Positions 8,641 through 18,673 of a stretch of DNA of 64,000 bases are shown piece after piece. This DNA comes from an uncultured Lachnospiraceae bacterium (GTDB taxonomy: Bacteria > Bacillota > Clostridia > Lachnospirales > Lachnospiraceae): positions 62,001-126,000 of the forward strand of contig CAMWBY010000006.1 in assembly GCA_947172645.1 (NCBI GenBank), written 5' to 3'. Numbering within the stretch: position 1 is the stretch's first letter; every line of letters starts with the position of its first letter. The notes under the pieces are model-generated. The model had not been told where the DNA came from. It was given only the letters and a program-made list of their open reading frames with translations, and did no database searches. The translations under genes were made by a program, and so were the position numbers.

Positions 8641-10896
8641 TTAATATGTATTCACCGGGTCAAAGTCATACTGCACCGACTGATTCTTTAACTCTTTTCC
8701 CTTGCAGTATAACTCCAGTTCATCCTTAATCTCTACCAATGCCTGGTAGTCCTCGTGCTTGACATAGAAGACATGTCTGTACCAGTCATTGATTCTGCCC
8801 ACCGACGCCTCCGCAGGGCCAATCAACTGCACGTCCTGTCCGGCGGCTAAAACCTCGCTTTTTCTCCGCCATTCTTTGACTATATCAGTCATCTCCCGGC
8901 TCAGCGCCATGCCCTCATCTTGTTCGCGGGAAACCACTAACACAGCCAACATATGCGCCACCGGAGGATACCGCATCAAGTCACGGTAGGCAATTTCCTC
9001 TTCATAGAATCCTTTATAGTCCTGGTTTGCGGCATGTACGATACTGTAATGTTCCGGCTGGTAAGTCTGTATCACCACTTCTCCCGGTTTATCTCCCCGC
9101 CCGGCCCGGCCCGCCGCCTGGGTCAGCAATTGGAAGGTACGTTCGCCTGCGCGGTAATCATTCTGGTTCAACGACAAATCCGCCGCCAGAACGCCCACCA
9201 AGGTCACATTGGGAAAATCATGTCCCTTGACAATCATCTGCGTCCCCACCAGGATATCCGCCTTCTCGTTGGCAAAAGCGGACAGTATCTTCTCATAACT
9301 TTCTTTCGTCCCGGTGGTATCGGCGTCCATGCGCAACACCCTTACCCCCGGAAATTCTTTGTACAGCGCCGCTTCTATCTGTTCGGTGCCCGCCTTGAAT
9401 CCCATCAGGTATTTGGAACCGCACGCGGGGCAATTTGCCCGCCGCACTTCCTCGTAACCACAATAATGACATATTAGCATACCATTGCGGTGTTCGGAAA
9501 GAGAAACATCGCAATGCGGACATTTCATCACATGGCCGCACGCCCTGCAAGAGACGAATCCTGCATATCCTCTCCTGTTTAAAAAGAGCATCGTCTGCTC
9601 TCCCGCCTGCAGTCTCCGTTCCAACAGCTCTCGCAATTTCCTGCTGAAAACAGAACGGTTCCCCTGTTTTAATTCTTCCCTTAAATCCACCGTATATACC
9701 TTAGGAAGCACGCTGTTCCCATGTCTGCCTGCCATCTCAAAAAGCTTGTATTCGCCTTTCTTTGCGCGGTAATAAGCCTCCGCCGAAGGCGTAGCCGACC
9801 CTAATACCACACTGGCATTGTGCATGGACGCAATCTGGATTGCCGTCTCCCTGGCATGGTACTTCGGCATGGACTCACTCTTATAACTGCTCTCGTGCTC
9901 CTCATCCATCACGATAACGCCCAGATTTGGAAAAGGGGTGAACAACGCAGACCTGGGGCCGATAATAACGTCAATTTCCCCGCTCTTGGCACGCCTGACC
10001 TGGTCGTACTTTTCCCCTTTGGAAAGGGTGGAATTGATGACCGACACCCGGTCCCCGAACCTCTTATAAAACCGCAAAAGCGTCTGATATGTGAGGGCAA
10101 TTTCCGGGATAAGCACGATGGCTTGTTTTCCCATCCCCACCATCTGCTCGATGATACCCAGATACACTTCCGTCTTGCCGCTTCCTGTGACGCCATGCAC
10201 AAGATAGGTGCCGCTTCGCCCTTCCTTATAGTCTTCCAGGACACTCTCTATGATTGCGCGCTGCCCGTCGCTTAGACGCACCCTCTTCTCTTCCCGCCCC
10301 GTCAGCTTCACGGGATTACGGTAAAGGCTTTCCGTCTCAATCCGCAGGCAGCCCAGCTTCTCCAACGCCTGCAAAGTGGCGGGAGAAACATTTAGCTTCT
10401 GCCTGAGCAGCTCATAGGGGAGTACCTCTTCCTCCGCAAGCGCGCCAAGCGCCCTGGCCTTCGCCACCTGATGTTTCCTGAAACACTGTTGCTGTACTTC
10501 TCTCAGCATTTCGGAAGGCATACACCTGACCACCTTTTTTTTCTCTAACTGTTTCAGCTTCTGTTTTGCAGGCAAGACGGTCTTAAGGGCGGCATACATC
10601 GTGGAACCATACTGCCTTTTGAGCCAGTAGGCAATCTGTATCTGCCCGCCCTCCACAGTGATGCCCCTGTCGTCCACTGCGGCGATGCTTTTTAGCTTCT
10701 CGATGGGGTAGTCCGTGCAGTCCGATAAATCCACCACATACCCAATCCTGTCGGTATTCCCCTTCCCAAAAGGGACATGCACCCGCACGCCCGGGAATAT
10801 CGCTTCCGAAAGTTCTTCCGGTATCTTGTACTGGAAAGGCCTGTCAACTTTCTCGTGGGAGATATCTATGATAACATCCGCATATCTTTTTGTCAT
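8641..10896 (-). CDS. priA: Primosomal replication restart helicase PriA
   Basis: 3'-5' DNA helicase that reloads the replisome at stalled forks. The product has an N-terminal DNA-binding domain, Walker A GVTGSGKTE, a DEEH Walker B, and eight zinc-binding cysteines in two groups (CRACGHVMKCPHC and CHYCG...CPACG), as in all PriA proteins. I start at the ATG at 10896 (751 residues), which follows GAGGGCAGG overlapping the murE stop; the longer in-frame reading from 10917 would lie within murE. Confidence 0.96.
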   Translation of the reverse strand: MTKRYADVIIDISHEKVDRPFQYKIPEELSEAIFPGVRVHVPFGKGNTDRIGYVVDLSDCTDYPIEKLKSIAAVDDRGITVEGGQIQIAYWLKRQYGSTMYAALKTVLPAKQKLKQLEKKKVVRCMPSEMLREVQQQCFRKHQVAKARALGALAEEEVLPYELLRQKLNVSPATLQALEKLGCLRIETESLYRNPVKLTGREEKRVRLSDGQRAIIESVLEDYKEGRSGTYLVHGVTGSGKTEVYLGIIEQMVGMGKQAIVLIPEIALTYQTLLRFYKRFGDRVSVINSTLSKGEKYDQVRRAKSGEIDVIIGPRSALFTPFPNLGVIVMDEEHESSYKSESMPKYHARETAIQIASMHNASVVLGSATPSAEAYYRAKKGEYKLFEMAGRHGNSVLPKVYTVDLREELKQGNRSVFSRKLRELLERRLQAGEQTMLFLNRRGYAGFVSCRACGHVMKCPHCDVSLSEHRNGMLICHYCGYEEVRRANCPACGSKYLMGFKAGTEQIEAALYKEFPGVRVLRMDADTTGTKESYEKILSAFANEKADILVGTQMIVKGHDFPNVTLVGVLAADLSLNQNDYRAGERTFQLLTQAAGRAGRGDKPGEVVIQTYQPEHYSIVHAANQDYKGFYEEEIAYRDLMRYPPVAHMLAVLVVSREQDEGMALSREMTDIVKEWRRKSEVLAAGQDVQLIGPAEASVGRINDWYRHVFYVKHEDYQALVEIKDELELYCKGKELKNQSVQYDFDPVNTY

Positions 10897-10903
10897 ACTA
10901 ATT

Positions 10904-12370
10904 TTACCTGCCCTCAAGAATCTCCTGAATCAGCACACGCTCATCCATCGGATACTTGACGCCGTTAATCTCCTGATAATCTTCATGCCCTTTGCCCGCA
11001 AGGACGATAATGTCCCCCGGTTCTCCATGGGAGATGGCATAGGCAATGGCTTCCTTCCTGTCACAGATTTCCACGTATTTGCCGTCGGTTTTGCCTATTC
11101 CTTCCTTAATATCGTCTATAATCGCCTGGGGCTCTTCGGTTCTTGGATTGTCGGAAGTGATAATCGTCAAGTCGGCCATCTGTCCGCTGACCTCTCCCAT
11201 CTCATATCTTCTGGATTTCGCCCGGTTGCCGCCGCACCCAAAAAGACAGACAAGACGATGAGGCTTATATTCCCGCAGGGTAGAAAGCAGGCTTTTTAGC
11301 GCCATGGCATTATGGGCATAGTCAATCATCAGCGTAAACTCGTCTGACACCCTTACCGGTTCAATCCTGCCCTTCACCTTGGCTGATAAAAGAGCCGCCT
11401 TGACAGCTTCCTCATCCACACCGAAATGACGGCAGATAGCAATGGCTGTCAGCGCGTTGTACACACTGAATTTACCGGGCGTGGCAATCTTTACGTGGAA
11501 ATCCATAAGGCCCTCCACGTCAAATTCCATACCCAAGTTACCCGCTTCCTTTAAGAAAGTAATATTCCTGGCGCGCAAATCCGCTTCCGTGTCAATGCCG
11601 TAAGTCTCAAGCGCACAGGTATGCCCCCGGGTGACCGCCTCAAAATGCGCGTCGTCATGGTTTGCAATCCCCACCAGGCACTGTTTGAACAGCAGCCCTT
11701 TGCACCGCAGATAATCGTCAAAGTCTTTATGCTCCCCTTTGCCGATATGGTCCGGCTCCAGGTTCGTGAAGATGCCGAAGTCGAAAACAAACCCTTGCGT
11801 CCTGTGGAGCATCAGCCCCTGGGAAGATACCTCCATCACCACCGTATCGCACCCTGCATCCGCCATCTGTCTGAAATACTTCTGAATCAGATAAGATTCC
11901 GGGGTGGTATGGTCGGCATGGATGTGCATATCCCCGATGATAATCTCGATGGTGCCAATCAGCCCTACTTTCCTTCCCGCATGTTCCAGGATAGATTTCA
12001 CCAGATAGGTAGTGGTTGTCTTGCCTTTTGTTCCCGTAATACCGATAATTTTCATCTCTTTCGCCGGATACCCAAAAAAAGCTGCCGACAGGAACGCCAT
12101 GGCGTAGTGGGTATCCTTCACCCGAATCACCGTCACATCCGCCTCTGGCGCAAGTTCTACCTCTTTCTCCACCACAAGCGCCCTTGCCCCGGCTTCTACT
12201 GCCTGGGCGGCAAAAGTATGCCCATCCACAATAGCGCCCGGAATACAGACAAACATACTGCCCGGCGTCACCTTGCGGGAATCATACACGATGTCTGACA
12301 CATCCGCATCAACCGTCCCACGGATACACTCATACGCAACCTCTGCCAACAAATCCTTTAAAACTGCCAT
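10904..12370 (-). CDS. murE: UDP-MurNAc-tripeptide synthetase MurE (meso-DAP type)
   Basis: Cytoplasmic Mur ligase that adds the third amino acid to the peptidoglycan stem peptide. The ATP loop GTKGKTTT is at 113-120, and the substrate-choice motif DNPR at 407-410 is the form seen in meso-diaminopimelate ligases rather than the lysine type. Length (488) is normal. The ATG at 12370 has AGGGGG upstream. It is the first gene of the leftward cluster, with a good promoter 55 bp upstream; pairing murE with priA is unusual compared with a dcw cluster. Confidence 0.94.
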   Translation of the reverse strand: MAVLKDLLAEVAYECIRGTVDADVSDIVYDSRKVTPGSMFVCIPGAIVDGHTFAAQAVEAGARALVVEKEVELAPEADVTVIRVKDTHYAMAFLSAAFFGYPAKEMKIIGITGTKGKTTTTYLVKSILEHAGRKVGLIGTIEIIIGDMHIHADHTTPESYLIQKYFRQMADAGCDTVVMEVSSQGLMLHRTQGFVFDFGIFTNLEPDHIGKGEHKDFDDYLRCKGLLFKQCLVGIANHDDAHFEAVTRGHTCALETYGIDTEADLRARNITFLKEAGNLGMEFDVEGLMDFHVKIATPGKFSVYNALTAIAICRHFGVDEEAVKAALLSAKVKGRIEPVRVSDEFTLMIDYAHNAMALKSLLSTLREYKPHRLVCLFGCGGNRAKSRRYEMGEVSGQMADLTIITSDNPRTEEPQAIIDDIKEGIGKTDGKYVEICDRKEAIAYAISHGEPGDIIVLAGKGHEDYQEINGVKYPMDERVLIQEILEGR

Positions 12371-12424
12371 ACGATACCCCCTGCTTTCCCAAACATTCCC
12401 ATACTGTCTATATGCATACCTTAT

Positions 12425-12453
12425 ACAATAACACGAAAAAGGTTCTTTTTCAA
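12425..12453 (-). promoter_or_regulatory. Predicted sigma-A promoter of murE and the housekeeping cluster
   Basis: On the minus strand TTGAAA (12448-12453), a 17-bp spacer and TATTGT (12425-12430) lie 55 bp upstream of the murE start. The rest of the 12371-12685 gap is A+T-rich and holds only this promoter and the recJ terminator. No alternative gene is visible there on the plus strand. Confidence 0.55.
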
Positions 12454-12644
12454 CTTCTCACTGGACAGGAAACTTATAAACCCACAAATAGGCTTTGCCC
12501 GTTTTTTTATTTTTTCTTTAACCTTTCTTAAGGTATTTTTATATTTTTATAACAAACTAAACACATTTTAGACACATTTGCACTCTATGATAGTATTCAA
12601 GATAGTTGAAGAACTCACTATCTCCCCCCTCATAAGAAAATACG

Positions 12645-12672
12645 AAAAAGTCTGGGAATACCCGGACTTTTT
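12645..12672 (-). terminator. Rho-independent terminator after recJ
   Basis: A 12-bp stem (AAAAAGTCTGGG, loop AATA, CCCGGACTTTTT, one G-T pair) starts 14 bp past the recJ stop. The A/T flanks make it potentially active in both directions. Confidence 0.8.
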
Positions 12673-12685
12673 TGTTGTGTATTTT

Positions 12686-14464
12686 CTAGTCGCCTTTACA
12701 ATAATCCTGCATCACCATCTGCATCCGCTCCCTGCCCTGGTATACATCCAACTCCGGATAATAGACTACATGGATGCGGATACCGCTGTTCCCGCCACGG
12801 TAGAGCCTGTCATACGCCTCCCGTCCGAATGTCTGAGTGAGAAATTCATGCCACGACGCCATATCGCCGAAATAAATCATCTCAAACTGCCTGCCCGCCT
12901 CATCTTCCACCGTATATTTTCCTACATTGCTATTCTTCCCCAAAATCTTTCCTCTGATGAAACGGACATTCTTCTGGGCAAAAACAGGCTTGGGATTCCC
13001 ATTGCCAAAGGGTTCCAGGACAGAAAGCTGCCTGACGAAATCGGCCGTCACATAGGACATCGGCATAGGCACATCAATATGTATCTTCTCCACGAAATCC
13101 TCCGGCACAAGCCCGCAATGTTCATTCAGATAAGCCCTGAACTTATCCACATTCTCCTCCGGCATGGAAACTCCCGCCGCCATCTTGTGTCCGCCATACT
13201 TCGTATACAATTCCTTACACTCGCTCATCTTATCGTACATATGGTAAGCTTCTATGGAGCGGCCTGAACCCTTTACCCCGTCCTCAGAATTGGTCAGTAC
13301 GAAAACCGGCTTCTGGTAGCGTTCCCTGATACGCCCGGCGATAATCCCGGCAAGGCTCTCATGACATTCCGGCAGATAAATCACAAGCACGCGGTCCTCC
13401 CGCAGCGTGCTTTTTTCCACCATTTCGGCCGCCTGCTCTGTTCCCTGCAAGGTCATGCTTTTCCTGCTGTCATTGAGTTCTTTCAACTCCCCTGCGATGG
13501 ATACCGCCTCTCCCCTGTCATCGGTCATAAACATGCGAAGCGCCCGCTGCGCCGTGTCCAGCCTGCCCGTCGCATTCAGGCAAGGCCCCAGGACGAAACC
13601 GATATGGTACGCCGACAGAGGCTTATCCTTAAGCCCATTTACCGCCACAAGCGCCTGCATCCCAAGATTATCCGAATCTGCTATCTGACGCAGCCCATAC
13701 TTGACGATAATCCTGTTCTCATCCACAAGTTCCATCACGTCCCCCACAGTGGCAAAAGCTGCGAACGCCAAAAGCTCTTTCAGCATGTCCTTAGCCCCGT
13801 CGCACCCGGTTTTGTCAAACAGAACCTGTATCAGTTTATAGGCAACCACAGCCCCACAAATGCCTTCAAAAGGATACGCGCACGCTTCCTGCTTCGGGTC
13901 AACCACTGCGTCCGCCAAAGGAGGGCATTCCCGTCTGCTCCCATCCTCCGATATCTCATAGGGCACCTCATGATGGTCCGTCACTACCACCGTCATGCCC
14001 AGGGATTTGGCATAGGAAACCTGCTCTCCTGCCGCAATGCCATTGTCGCACGTCAGCACCGTATCAATCCCCGCCTCGTAAGCCTCGGCAATCATATGGT
14101 TATTCATCCCGTAGCCGTCATGTATCCTGTGGGGAATCACCACATCCGCCCGAGCCCCGCAGCCCATAAGCCCTGCCAGAAGGATATAGGAGGCGCACAC
14201 GCCGTCGATATCGTAATCCCCGACCACCCGGATATGTTTTCCCTGGGCAATCTTACCGCACAGAATATCCGCCGCTTTCTCCACGTCTTTCAACAGGTAT
14301 GGGGAGTGCACATCCTCCATTGTGCCATGTAAAAACCGTTCAATTTCCTCCGTTTCCACAATATCCCTGTTCCGTATAATCCTGGCAATCACCGGGTCAA
14401 TCCCGAACTGTTTTGCTATCATCGTAAAGTCTGCCTTCTTGGCGGACACCATCCACTTTGCCAT
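12686..14464 (-). CDS. recJ: Single-stranded-DNA exonuclease RecJ
   Basis: 5'-3' exonuclease for recombination and mismatch repair. The DHH-superfamily motifs DYDIDG (83-88) and DHH (163-165) are present, then a DHHA1 domain with GGHKMAAG and a C-terminal OB-fold. Length (592) is at the usual size for Firmicute RecJ. The ATG at 14464 is behind GGAGGA. It is transcribed leftward downstream of secDF and ends in its own terminator. Confidence 0.94.
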   Translation of the reverse strand: MAKWMVSAKKADFTMIAKQFGIDPVIARIIRNRDIVETEEIERFLHGTMEDVHSPYLLKDVEKAADILCGKIAQGKHIRVVGDYDIDGVCASYILLAGLMGCGARADVVIPHRIHDGYGMNNHMIAEAYEAGIDTVLTCDNGIAAGEQVSYAKSLGMTVVVTDHHEVPYEISEDGSRRECPPLADAVVDPKQEACAYPFEGICGAVVAYKLIQVLFDKTGCDGAKDMLKELLAFAAFATVGDVMELVDENRIIVKYGLRQIADSDNLGMQALVAVNGLKDKPLSAYHIGFVLGPCLNATGRLDTAQRALRMFMTDDRGEAVSIAGELKELNDSRKSMTLQGTEQAAEMVEKSTLREDRVLVIYLPECHESLAGIIAGRIRERYQKPVFVLTNSEDGVKGSGRSIEAYHMYDKMSECKELYTKYGGHKMAAGVSMPEENVDKFRAYLNEHCGLVPEDFVEKIHIDVPMPMSYVTADFVRQLSVLEPFGNGNPKPVFAQKNVRFIRGKILGKNSNVGKYTVEDEAGRQFEMIYFGDMASWHEFLTQTFGREAYDRLYRGGNSGIRIHVVYYPELDVYQGRERMQMVMQDYCKGD

Positions 14465-14520
14465 CTAAATCCTCCGTTCATGCCAGCAATACTATTTTAA
14501 AAGTATGAAAACTTAACTTT

Positions 14521-14556
14521 GATAAAGGCGTCCTGCCTGCCGCAGAACGCCTTATC
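14521..14556 (-). terminator. Likely terminator after secDF
   Basis: GATAAGGCGT pairs with ACGCCTTTATC around a G+C-rich loop, 40-75 bp past the secDF stop. The T-run after it on the minus strand is weak, so partial read-through into recJ is possible. Confidence 0.5.
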
Positions 14557-14595
14557 TATCGCCTTGCTTTATATCAATTTATACAAAATATCTGT

Positions 14596-16860
14596 CTACT
14601 TCGCCGCCTTCTTCACAAACTTCGTGCGGAACACAAACCACATCGCGCCCGTCAGACAGATAGAAGAATACGTACCGCATATAATACCCGCAATCAACGG
14701 CAGCGCGAACTCCCTGATGGACGACACGCCGAATACTTCAAGCGCCGCTACCATGAAGAACGTTGTCAAAGAAGTAAAGATACTTCTGGATAATGTCTGC
14801 GAAATACTCCTGTTGACCAGTTCCTCCAACGTCTCCCTGTCTTTCTTATCTCTTAGATTCTCACGGATACGGTCGAAGATTACGATGGTCGCATTGATGG
14901 AATAACCAACAATCGTCAGCATACATGCAATGAAGGTATTGCCCACGGAAATCCTCACAATCGCGTAGAAAGCAAGCACTACAAGCACGTCATGGATTAA
15001 CGCAATCACTGAGCTTGCGCCGAAACGGATATCTTTAAACCGGAACCAGATATACAGCAGCATGAGCATGGTCGCCACCACAATCGCCTTGACAGCGGCT
15101 ACCTGCATCTCGGAGCTGACTGTCGCGCTAATCGTCTCCGCCGTGATGCTGGACTTGTCCACACCGAAATTATCCGCCATGGTATCCGCAAATTTCTCAC
15201 GCTCTTCCAGATTCAGCGTCCTTGTCTTGATGATAACCTGGTTGGAACCTGCAACTTTTGTCGTCTGCACATTGCCGTCCCCTGTGATGTCCTCAATCAT
15301 CGGGACAATCTGCGCATCGATTTCTCCTATGCTCATATCCTCGTTCAAGGTCATCGTGGTGGACGTACCGCCCACGAAGTCAAGACTGTAATTTAAGGGC
15401 ATGTTCAGCTGGGACTGGTTCACTCCCATCACCACAAAGCCGATTACAATCACCGCTGCGGACAGACCGAAGAAAAATTTCCTCTTGCCCAAAAAGTTAA
15501 TCGTCTTCTTCTCCTTGCCTACGCCGTAAGCTTTCTCACTCTGGATTCCCACCGCATACAGTGCGTTAATCAGGAATTTCGTGACAAACAACGCCGTAAA
15601 CATAGATAAAATAATACCTAACATCAATGTAATGGAGAAGCCCTTAATCGTGCCGCTTCCCATAAAATAAAGCACCACCGCCGCAATAAAGGTTGTGATA
15701 TTGCCATCCAGAATCGCCGACAACGCCTTGCTGAAACCAATCTTAATCGAAGACTGTACCGTCTTTCCAGTAGCCAACTCCTCCCTGATACGGGCGAAAA
15801 TAATAACGTTGGCGTCCACAGCCATACCGACGGAAAGGATAATACCTGCGATACCAGGCAAAGTCAATGTCGCCTCGAATGCATATAGCAGGATAACCAT
15901 AAGCTCCGTGTACAGACACAGCGCAAGGGCCGCCGCCAAGCCGGAAATATAATAGACCGCAATCATAAACAAAACAACCAGTACAAACCCTACCGCCGCC
16001 GCAATCAGGCTGGAGTGGATTGCCTCGGAACCAAGCTGCGCGCCCACCACATTGGAACGTAACTCCTCCAATTCAAGCTTCAATCCGCCGATTCGGATGG
16101 TAGATGCGATGCGCTGGGCTTCCTCCGGGCTGCTCTGCCCCGTAATCACCGCATTGCCGTCTGTGATAACTGCCTGTACGTTAGGCACACTCACAAATTT
16201 GTCATCGTAATAAATCGCAATGGACTCGCCATTGTCATAAGCCTTCTGGGTTGCCTTCGCGAAAGCATCCTTGCCCTCATCATTCAGCACAAGCGTAACC
16301 ACATTCTCCACATTCCCCATGGAATCCTGCCGTGCCTTAGCCTGGGCGTCCACTACTTCCGTACCTGTCAGGACAATGGAACCGTCCGCAAGCAGCTCGT
16401 CTATCGGCTTGGTGAGTATATACTGGATTTCAATATTTCCATCCGCATCTACGCCGTAAGTGCCTCCGTAATTCTGGTTTCCTTCGCTGTCCGTCTGGGA
16501 GATAAAGTACAGGCTGCCGGGTTTGCCCAAGTCTTCCAGGATTGCATTGGCGTCGGACACACCGGGAATCTCGATGTTAATCCGGTCGTCCCCCTCCTGG
16601 TATACCTGCGCCTCCGTGCTGTAGTTGTCCACACGCTGTTGCAGCTTATAAATCGTATCCCCCATATCCGCCGCACTGGGTTTCTCGTCGCCCACTACCT
16701 GATAGGTAATGCTGACGCCGCCTGCCAGGTCCAGCCCCAGTTTGATGCTCGATGCAGAACCGGACTTGTCCGAACCCACGCCGAAAACCGCTGTGTAGCC
16801 AAGCAGTCCGAGTATCAGGGCAAATACAATCAGACCTATGACCGCTCTGTTCTTTTTCAT
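14596..16860 (-). CDS. secDF: Fused protein translocase subunit SecDF
   Basis: RND-family membrane protein that uses the proton gradient to pull exported proteins through SecYEG. SecD and SecF are fused in one 754-residue chain. The SecD half starts with a membrane segment and LGLDLAGGVSITYQV, and carries the motif GMAVDANVIIFARIREEL. The SecF half begins near residue 450 with MPLNYSLDFVGGTSTT and carries YSINATIVIFDRIRENL. About 12 membrane segments are expected. The ATG at 16860 follows GGAGGAG. It is encoded just downstream of the SCIFF maturase, a neighbourhood common in Clostridia. Confidence 0.95.
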   Translation of the reverse strand: MKKNRAVIGLIVFALILGLLGYTAVFGVGSDKSGSASSIKLGLDLAGGVSITYQVVGDEKPSAADMGDTIYKLQQRVDNYSTEAQVYQEGDDRINIEIPGVSDANAILEDLGKPGSLYFISQTDSEGNQNYGGTYGVDADGNIEIQYILTKPIDELLADGSIVLTGTEVVDAQAKARQDSMGNVENVVTLVLNDEGKDAFAKATQKAYDNGESIAIYYDDKFVSVPNVQAVITDGNAVITGQSSPEEAQRIASTIRIGGLKLELEELRSNVVGAQLGSEAIHSSLIAAAVGFVLVVLFMIAVYYISGLAAALALCLYTELMVILLYAFEATLTLPGIAGIILSVGMAVDANVIIFARIREELATGKTVQSSIKIGFSKALSAILDGNITTFIAAVVLYFMGSGTIKGFSITLMLGIILSMFTALFVTKFLINALYAVGIQSEKAYGVGKEKKTINFLGKRKFFFGLSAAVIVIGFVVMGVNQSQLNMPLNYSLDFVGGTSTTMTLNEDMSIGEIDAQIVPMIEDITGDGNVQTTKVAGSNQVIIKTRTLNLEEREKFADTMADNFGVDKSSITAETISATVSSEMQVAAVKAIVVATMLMLLYIWFRFKDIRFGASSVIALIHDVLVVLAFYAIVRISVGNTFIACMLTIVGYSINATIVIFDRIRENLRDKKDRETLEELVNRSISQTLSRSIFTSLTTFFMVAALEVFGVSSIREFALPLIAGIICGTYSSICLTGAMWFVFRTKFVKKAAK

Positions 16861-16899
16861 AACAATACTCCTCCATTCTTCCGTATATGGATTTTTAAC

Positions 16900-18300
16900 C
16901 TATTTTTCCTCATCGGCAAGCGCCGCTTTTATCATAATCGCGCACTCCACGCGCTTTCTTTGCAGCTCGCAGCCTAAGTCGTAAGAACCGTTGATGCTGC
17001 CGCTGAAATTGTACGCATTGGCAGCACAGCCGCCGCTGCAATAAAACTTAGCGAAACAATCCTTACACTTGTCCTTGGCATAGACATTGCATTCCTTAAA
17101 AGTATCCCGGATATCCGTGCGGACGATTCCCTCGTCCACATTGCCCATAAGGAACGCTTCCTGCCCCACAAACTGATGGCACGGATAAAAGTCTCCCCAA
17201 GGGGTTACCGCCAGATACTCCGTCCCTGAGCCACAGCCGGACAGCCTCTTGGCAACGCATGGGCCACCCTCTAAATCTATCATAAAATGAAAGAAATTGA
17301 AACCTTTTCCTTGTTTTTTCCTGCGGATATATTCCAACGCCAGTTTATCGTACTCGGCAAGAATCGCCGGAATGTCTTCCTCCCGCAGCGCGTAGTCTTC
17401 CGTGTCAGGCGCCACCACAGGCTCCACGGAAATCTGCTCGAAGCCTTCGTCCGCCAGATGCTTCACATCCTCGGTAAAATCCAGATTGTTCCTTGTGAAC
17501 GTGCCCCGCACATAATAATTCATCTGGTTTCTGCTCTCAGCCACCTTCTTATACTTGGGAACCACCTCGTCGTAGCTGCCCTGTCCACCTCTGCGGGGGC
17601 GCATCAAATCATGGATTTCTTTGCGTCCGTCTATACTCAGGACAATATTCGCCATCTCCTTGTTTGCGAAGTCAAGCACCTCGTCGTCAAGCAGCATACC
17701 GTTGGTAGTCAGCGTAAACCGGAATTTCTTGTGGTGCGCCTCCTCCAAGCTTCTTCCGTAGGCCACCAGGTCTTTCACCACCTGCCAGTTCATCAACGGC
17801 TCCCCGCCGAAGAAATCCACCTCAAGATTCACGCGGCTGCCGGAATTGGCCACCAGGAAATCCAACGCTTTCTTCCCCACCTCGAAGCTCATAAGCGCCC
17901 TTCTGCCGTGATACTCTCCCTCTTCGGCAAAACAGTACTTACAGGCAAGATTACAGTCATGGGCAATATGCAGGCACAACGCCTTCACCACGGTCTGACG
18001 GTTCTTAAATTCGCCGATATATTTCTCGTAAACATCCTCCGTATAGAGCATTCCCTCGTCTTTTAACGCAAGAATCTCCTCCACGGTTTCCCGAAGCTGC
18101 AATCCGTCCGCCGCGCCTGCATCTTCCCCTAATTTTTCCGCGGCATAGGCTGTAATTTTCTCTATATCCTCTATCTTCTGCGCAAGCGCATCTTCCACCA
18201 CCGGTATCACACGGTAAGCCGTCTCATCCAACACATGCACACAGCCGCTGTTGACATCCAACACGATATGATACCCGTTACTCACATACTGATGTATCAC
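16900..18300 (-). CDS. scfB: SCIFF peptide maturase, radical SAM/SPASM thioether enzyme
   Basis: Radical SAM enzyme that installs Cys-to-residue thioether bonds in the SCIFF precursor, giving a ranthipeptide. The N-terminal roughly 95 residues form a RiPP recognition-type region. The radical SAM motif is C116-x3-C120-x2-C123, and the C-terminal third has the cysteine-rich SPASM/twitch set (CVAKRLSGCGSG, YPCH, CNVYAKDKCKDC, CSGGC) for two auxiliary clusters. The start is a GTG at 18300, with AGGAGA about 6 bp upstream. The precursor gene lies 91 bp upstream in the same direction. Pairing with a six-cysteine peptide makes the assignment firm. Confidence 0.95.
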   Translation of the reverse strand: MIHQYVSNGYHIVLDVNSGCVHVLDETAYRVIPVVEDALAQKIEDIEKITAYAAEKLGEDAGAADGLQLRETVEEILALKDEGMLYTEDVYEKYIGEFKNRQTVVKALCLHIAHDCNLACKYCFAEEGEYHGRRALMSFEVGKKALDFLVANSGSRVNLEVDFFGGEPLMNWQVVKDLVAYGRSLEEAHHKKFRFTLTTNGMLLDDEVLDFANKEMANIVLSIDGRKEIHDLMRPRRGGQGSYDEVVPKYKKVAESRNQMNYYVRGTFTRNNLDFTEDVKHLADEGFEQISVEPVVAPDTEDYALREEDIPAILAEYDKLALEYIRRKKQGKGFNFFHFMIDLEGGPCVAKRLSGCGSGTEYLAVTPWGDFYPCHQFVGQEAFLMGNVDEGIVRTDIRDTFKECNVYAKDKCKDCFAKFYCSGGCAANAYNFSGSINGSYDLGCELQRKRVECAIMIKAALADEEK

Positions 18301-18391
18301 TTCAATTCTCCTAAACCTATCAAATACTTAAACGCATAATAAGCAGCGACACGAAATCGCTGCTTATATCTCCTATCTTCCCGACAAAAAA

Positions 18392-18535
18392 CTATCTGGC
18401 TTTCTCACAGCTCTGGTTGCCCACCGTGCAGGACGTCTTGCAAGCGGACTGACAAGATGTCTGGCACTCGCCGCAGCCGCCTTTCTTCATGGACTCTTTC
18501 AAGTTTCTTGTGCTCAAAGTCTTAATATGCTTCAT
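18392..18535 (-). CDS. scfA: SCIFF ranthipeptide precursor (six cysteines in 47 residues)
   Basis: A 47-residue peptide beginning MKHIKTLSTRNL, with cysteines at 21, 24, 28, 32, 36 and 43, the Six-Cysteines-In-Forty-Five family. Thr or Ser residues lie between cysteines (TSC, TSC, QSC) and are candidate thioether acceptors. The ATG at 18535 sits 9 bp behind AAGGAGG, a very strong binding site. The last six residues (CEKAR with the preceding Ser) differ little from other SCIFFs as far as I recall. The modified product's role is not settled; regulatory or quorum functions have been proposed in clostridia. Confidence 0.95.
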   Translation of the reverse strand: MKHIKTLSTRNLKESMKKGGCGECQTSCQSACKTSCTVGNQSCEKAR

Positions 18536-18624
18536 ACGCCGTATCCTCCTTATGTATTATCTTATGCCGCCATATTTAGCATTACGCGGCACCAATTATA
18601 ACCGTCATACCCATAACGCTATGT

Positions 18625-18630
18625 AGTATA
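18625..18630 (-). promoter_or_regulatory. Possible -10 element upstream of scfA
   Basis: TATACT on the minus strand, 90 bp before the SCIFF start, with a poor -35 region. It would allow scfA-scfB transcription separate from the upstream membrane-protein gene. Confidence 0.35.
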
Positions 18631-18673
18631 TCACAGTTTTCCTTATCCGAAAAGAGTTTTTTTCAAAATCCCC

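Noticed and set aside
7650..8729. 359-codon plus-strand reading frame opposite fmt and def
   Set aside because: Shadow of two certain genes; no binding site and no recognisable domain.
12578..13267. 229-codon rightward frame running into recJ
   Set aside because: Covers the recJ terminator and the antisense of recJ; no coding features.
13361..14332. 323-codon plus-strand frame opposite recJ
   Set aside because: Composition (His/Arg/Pro-rich) is that of an antisense shadow of a G+C-richer gene.
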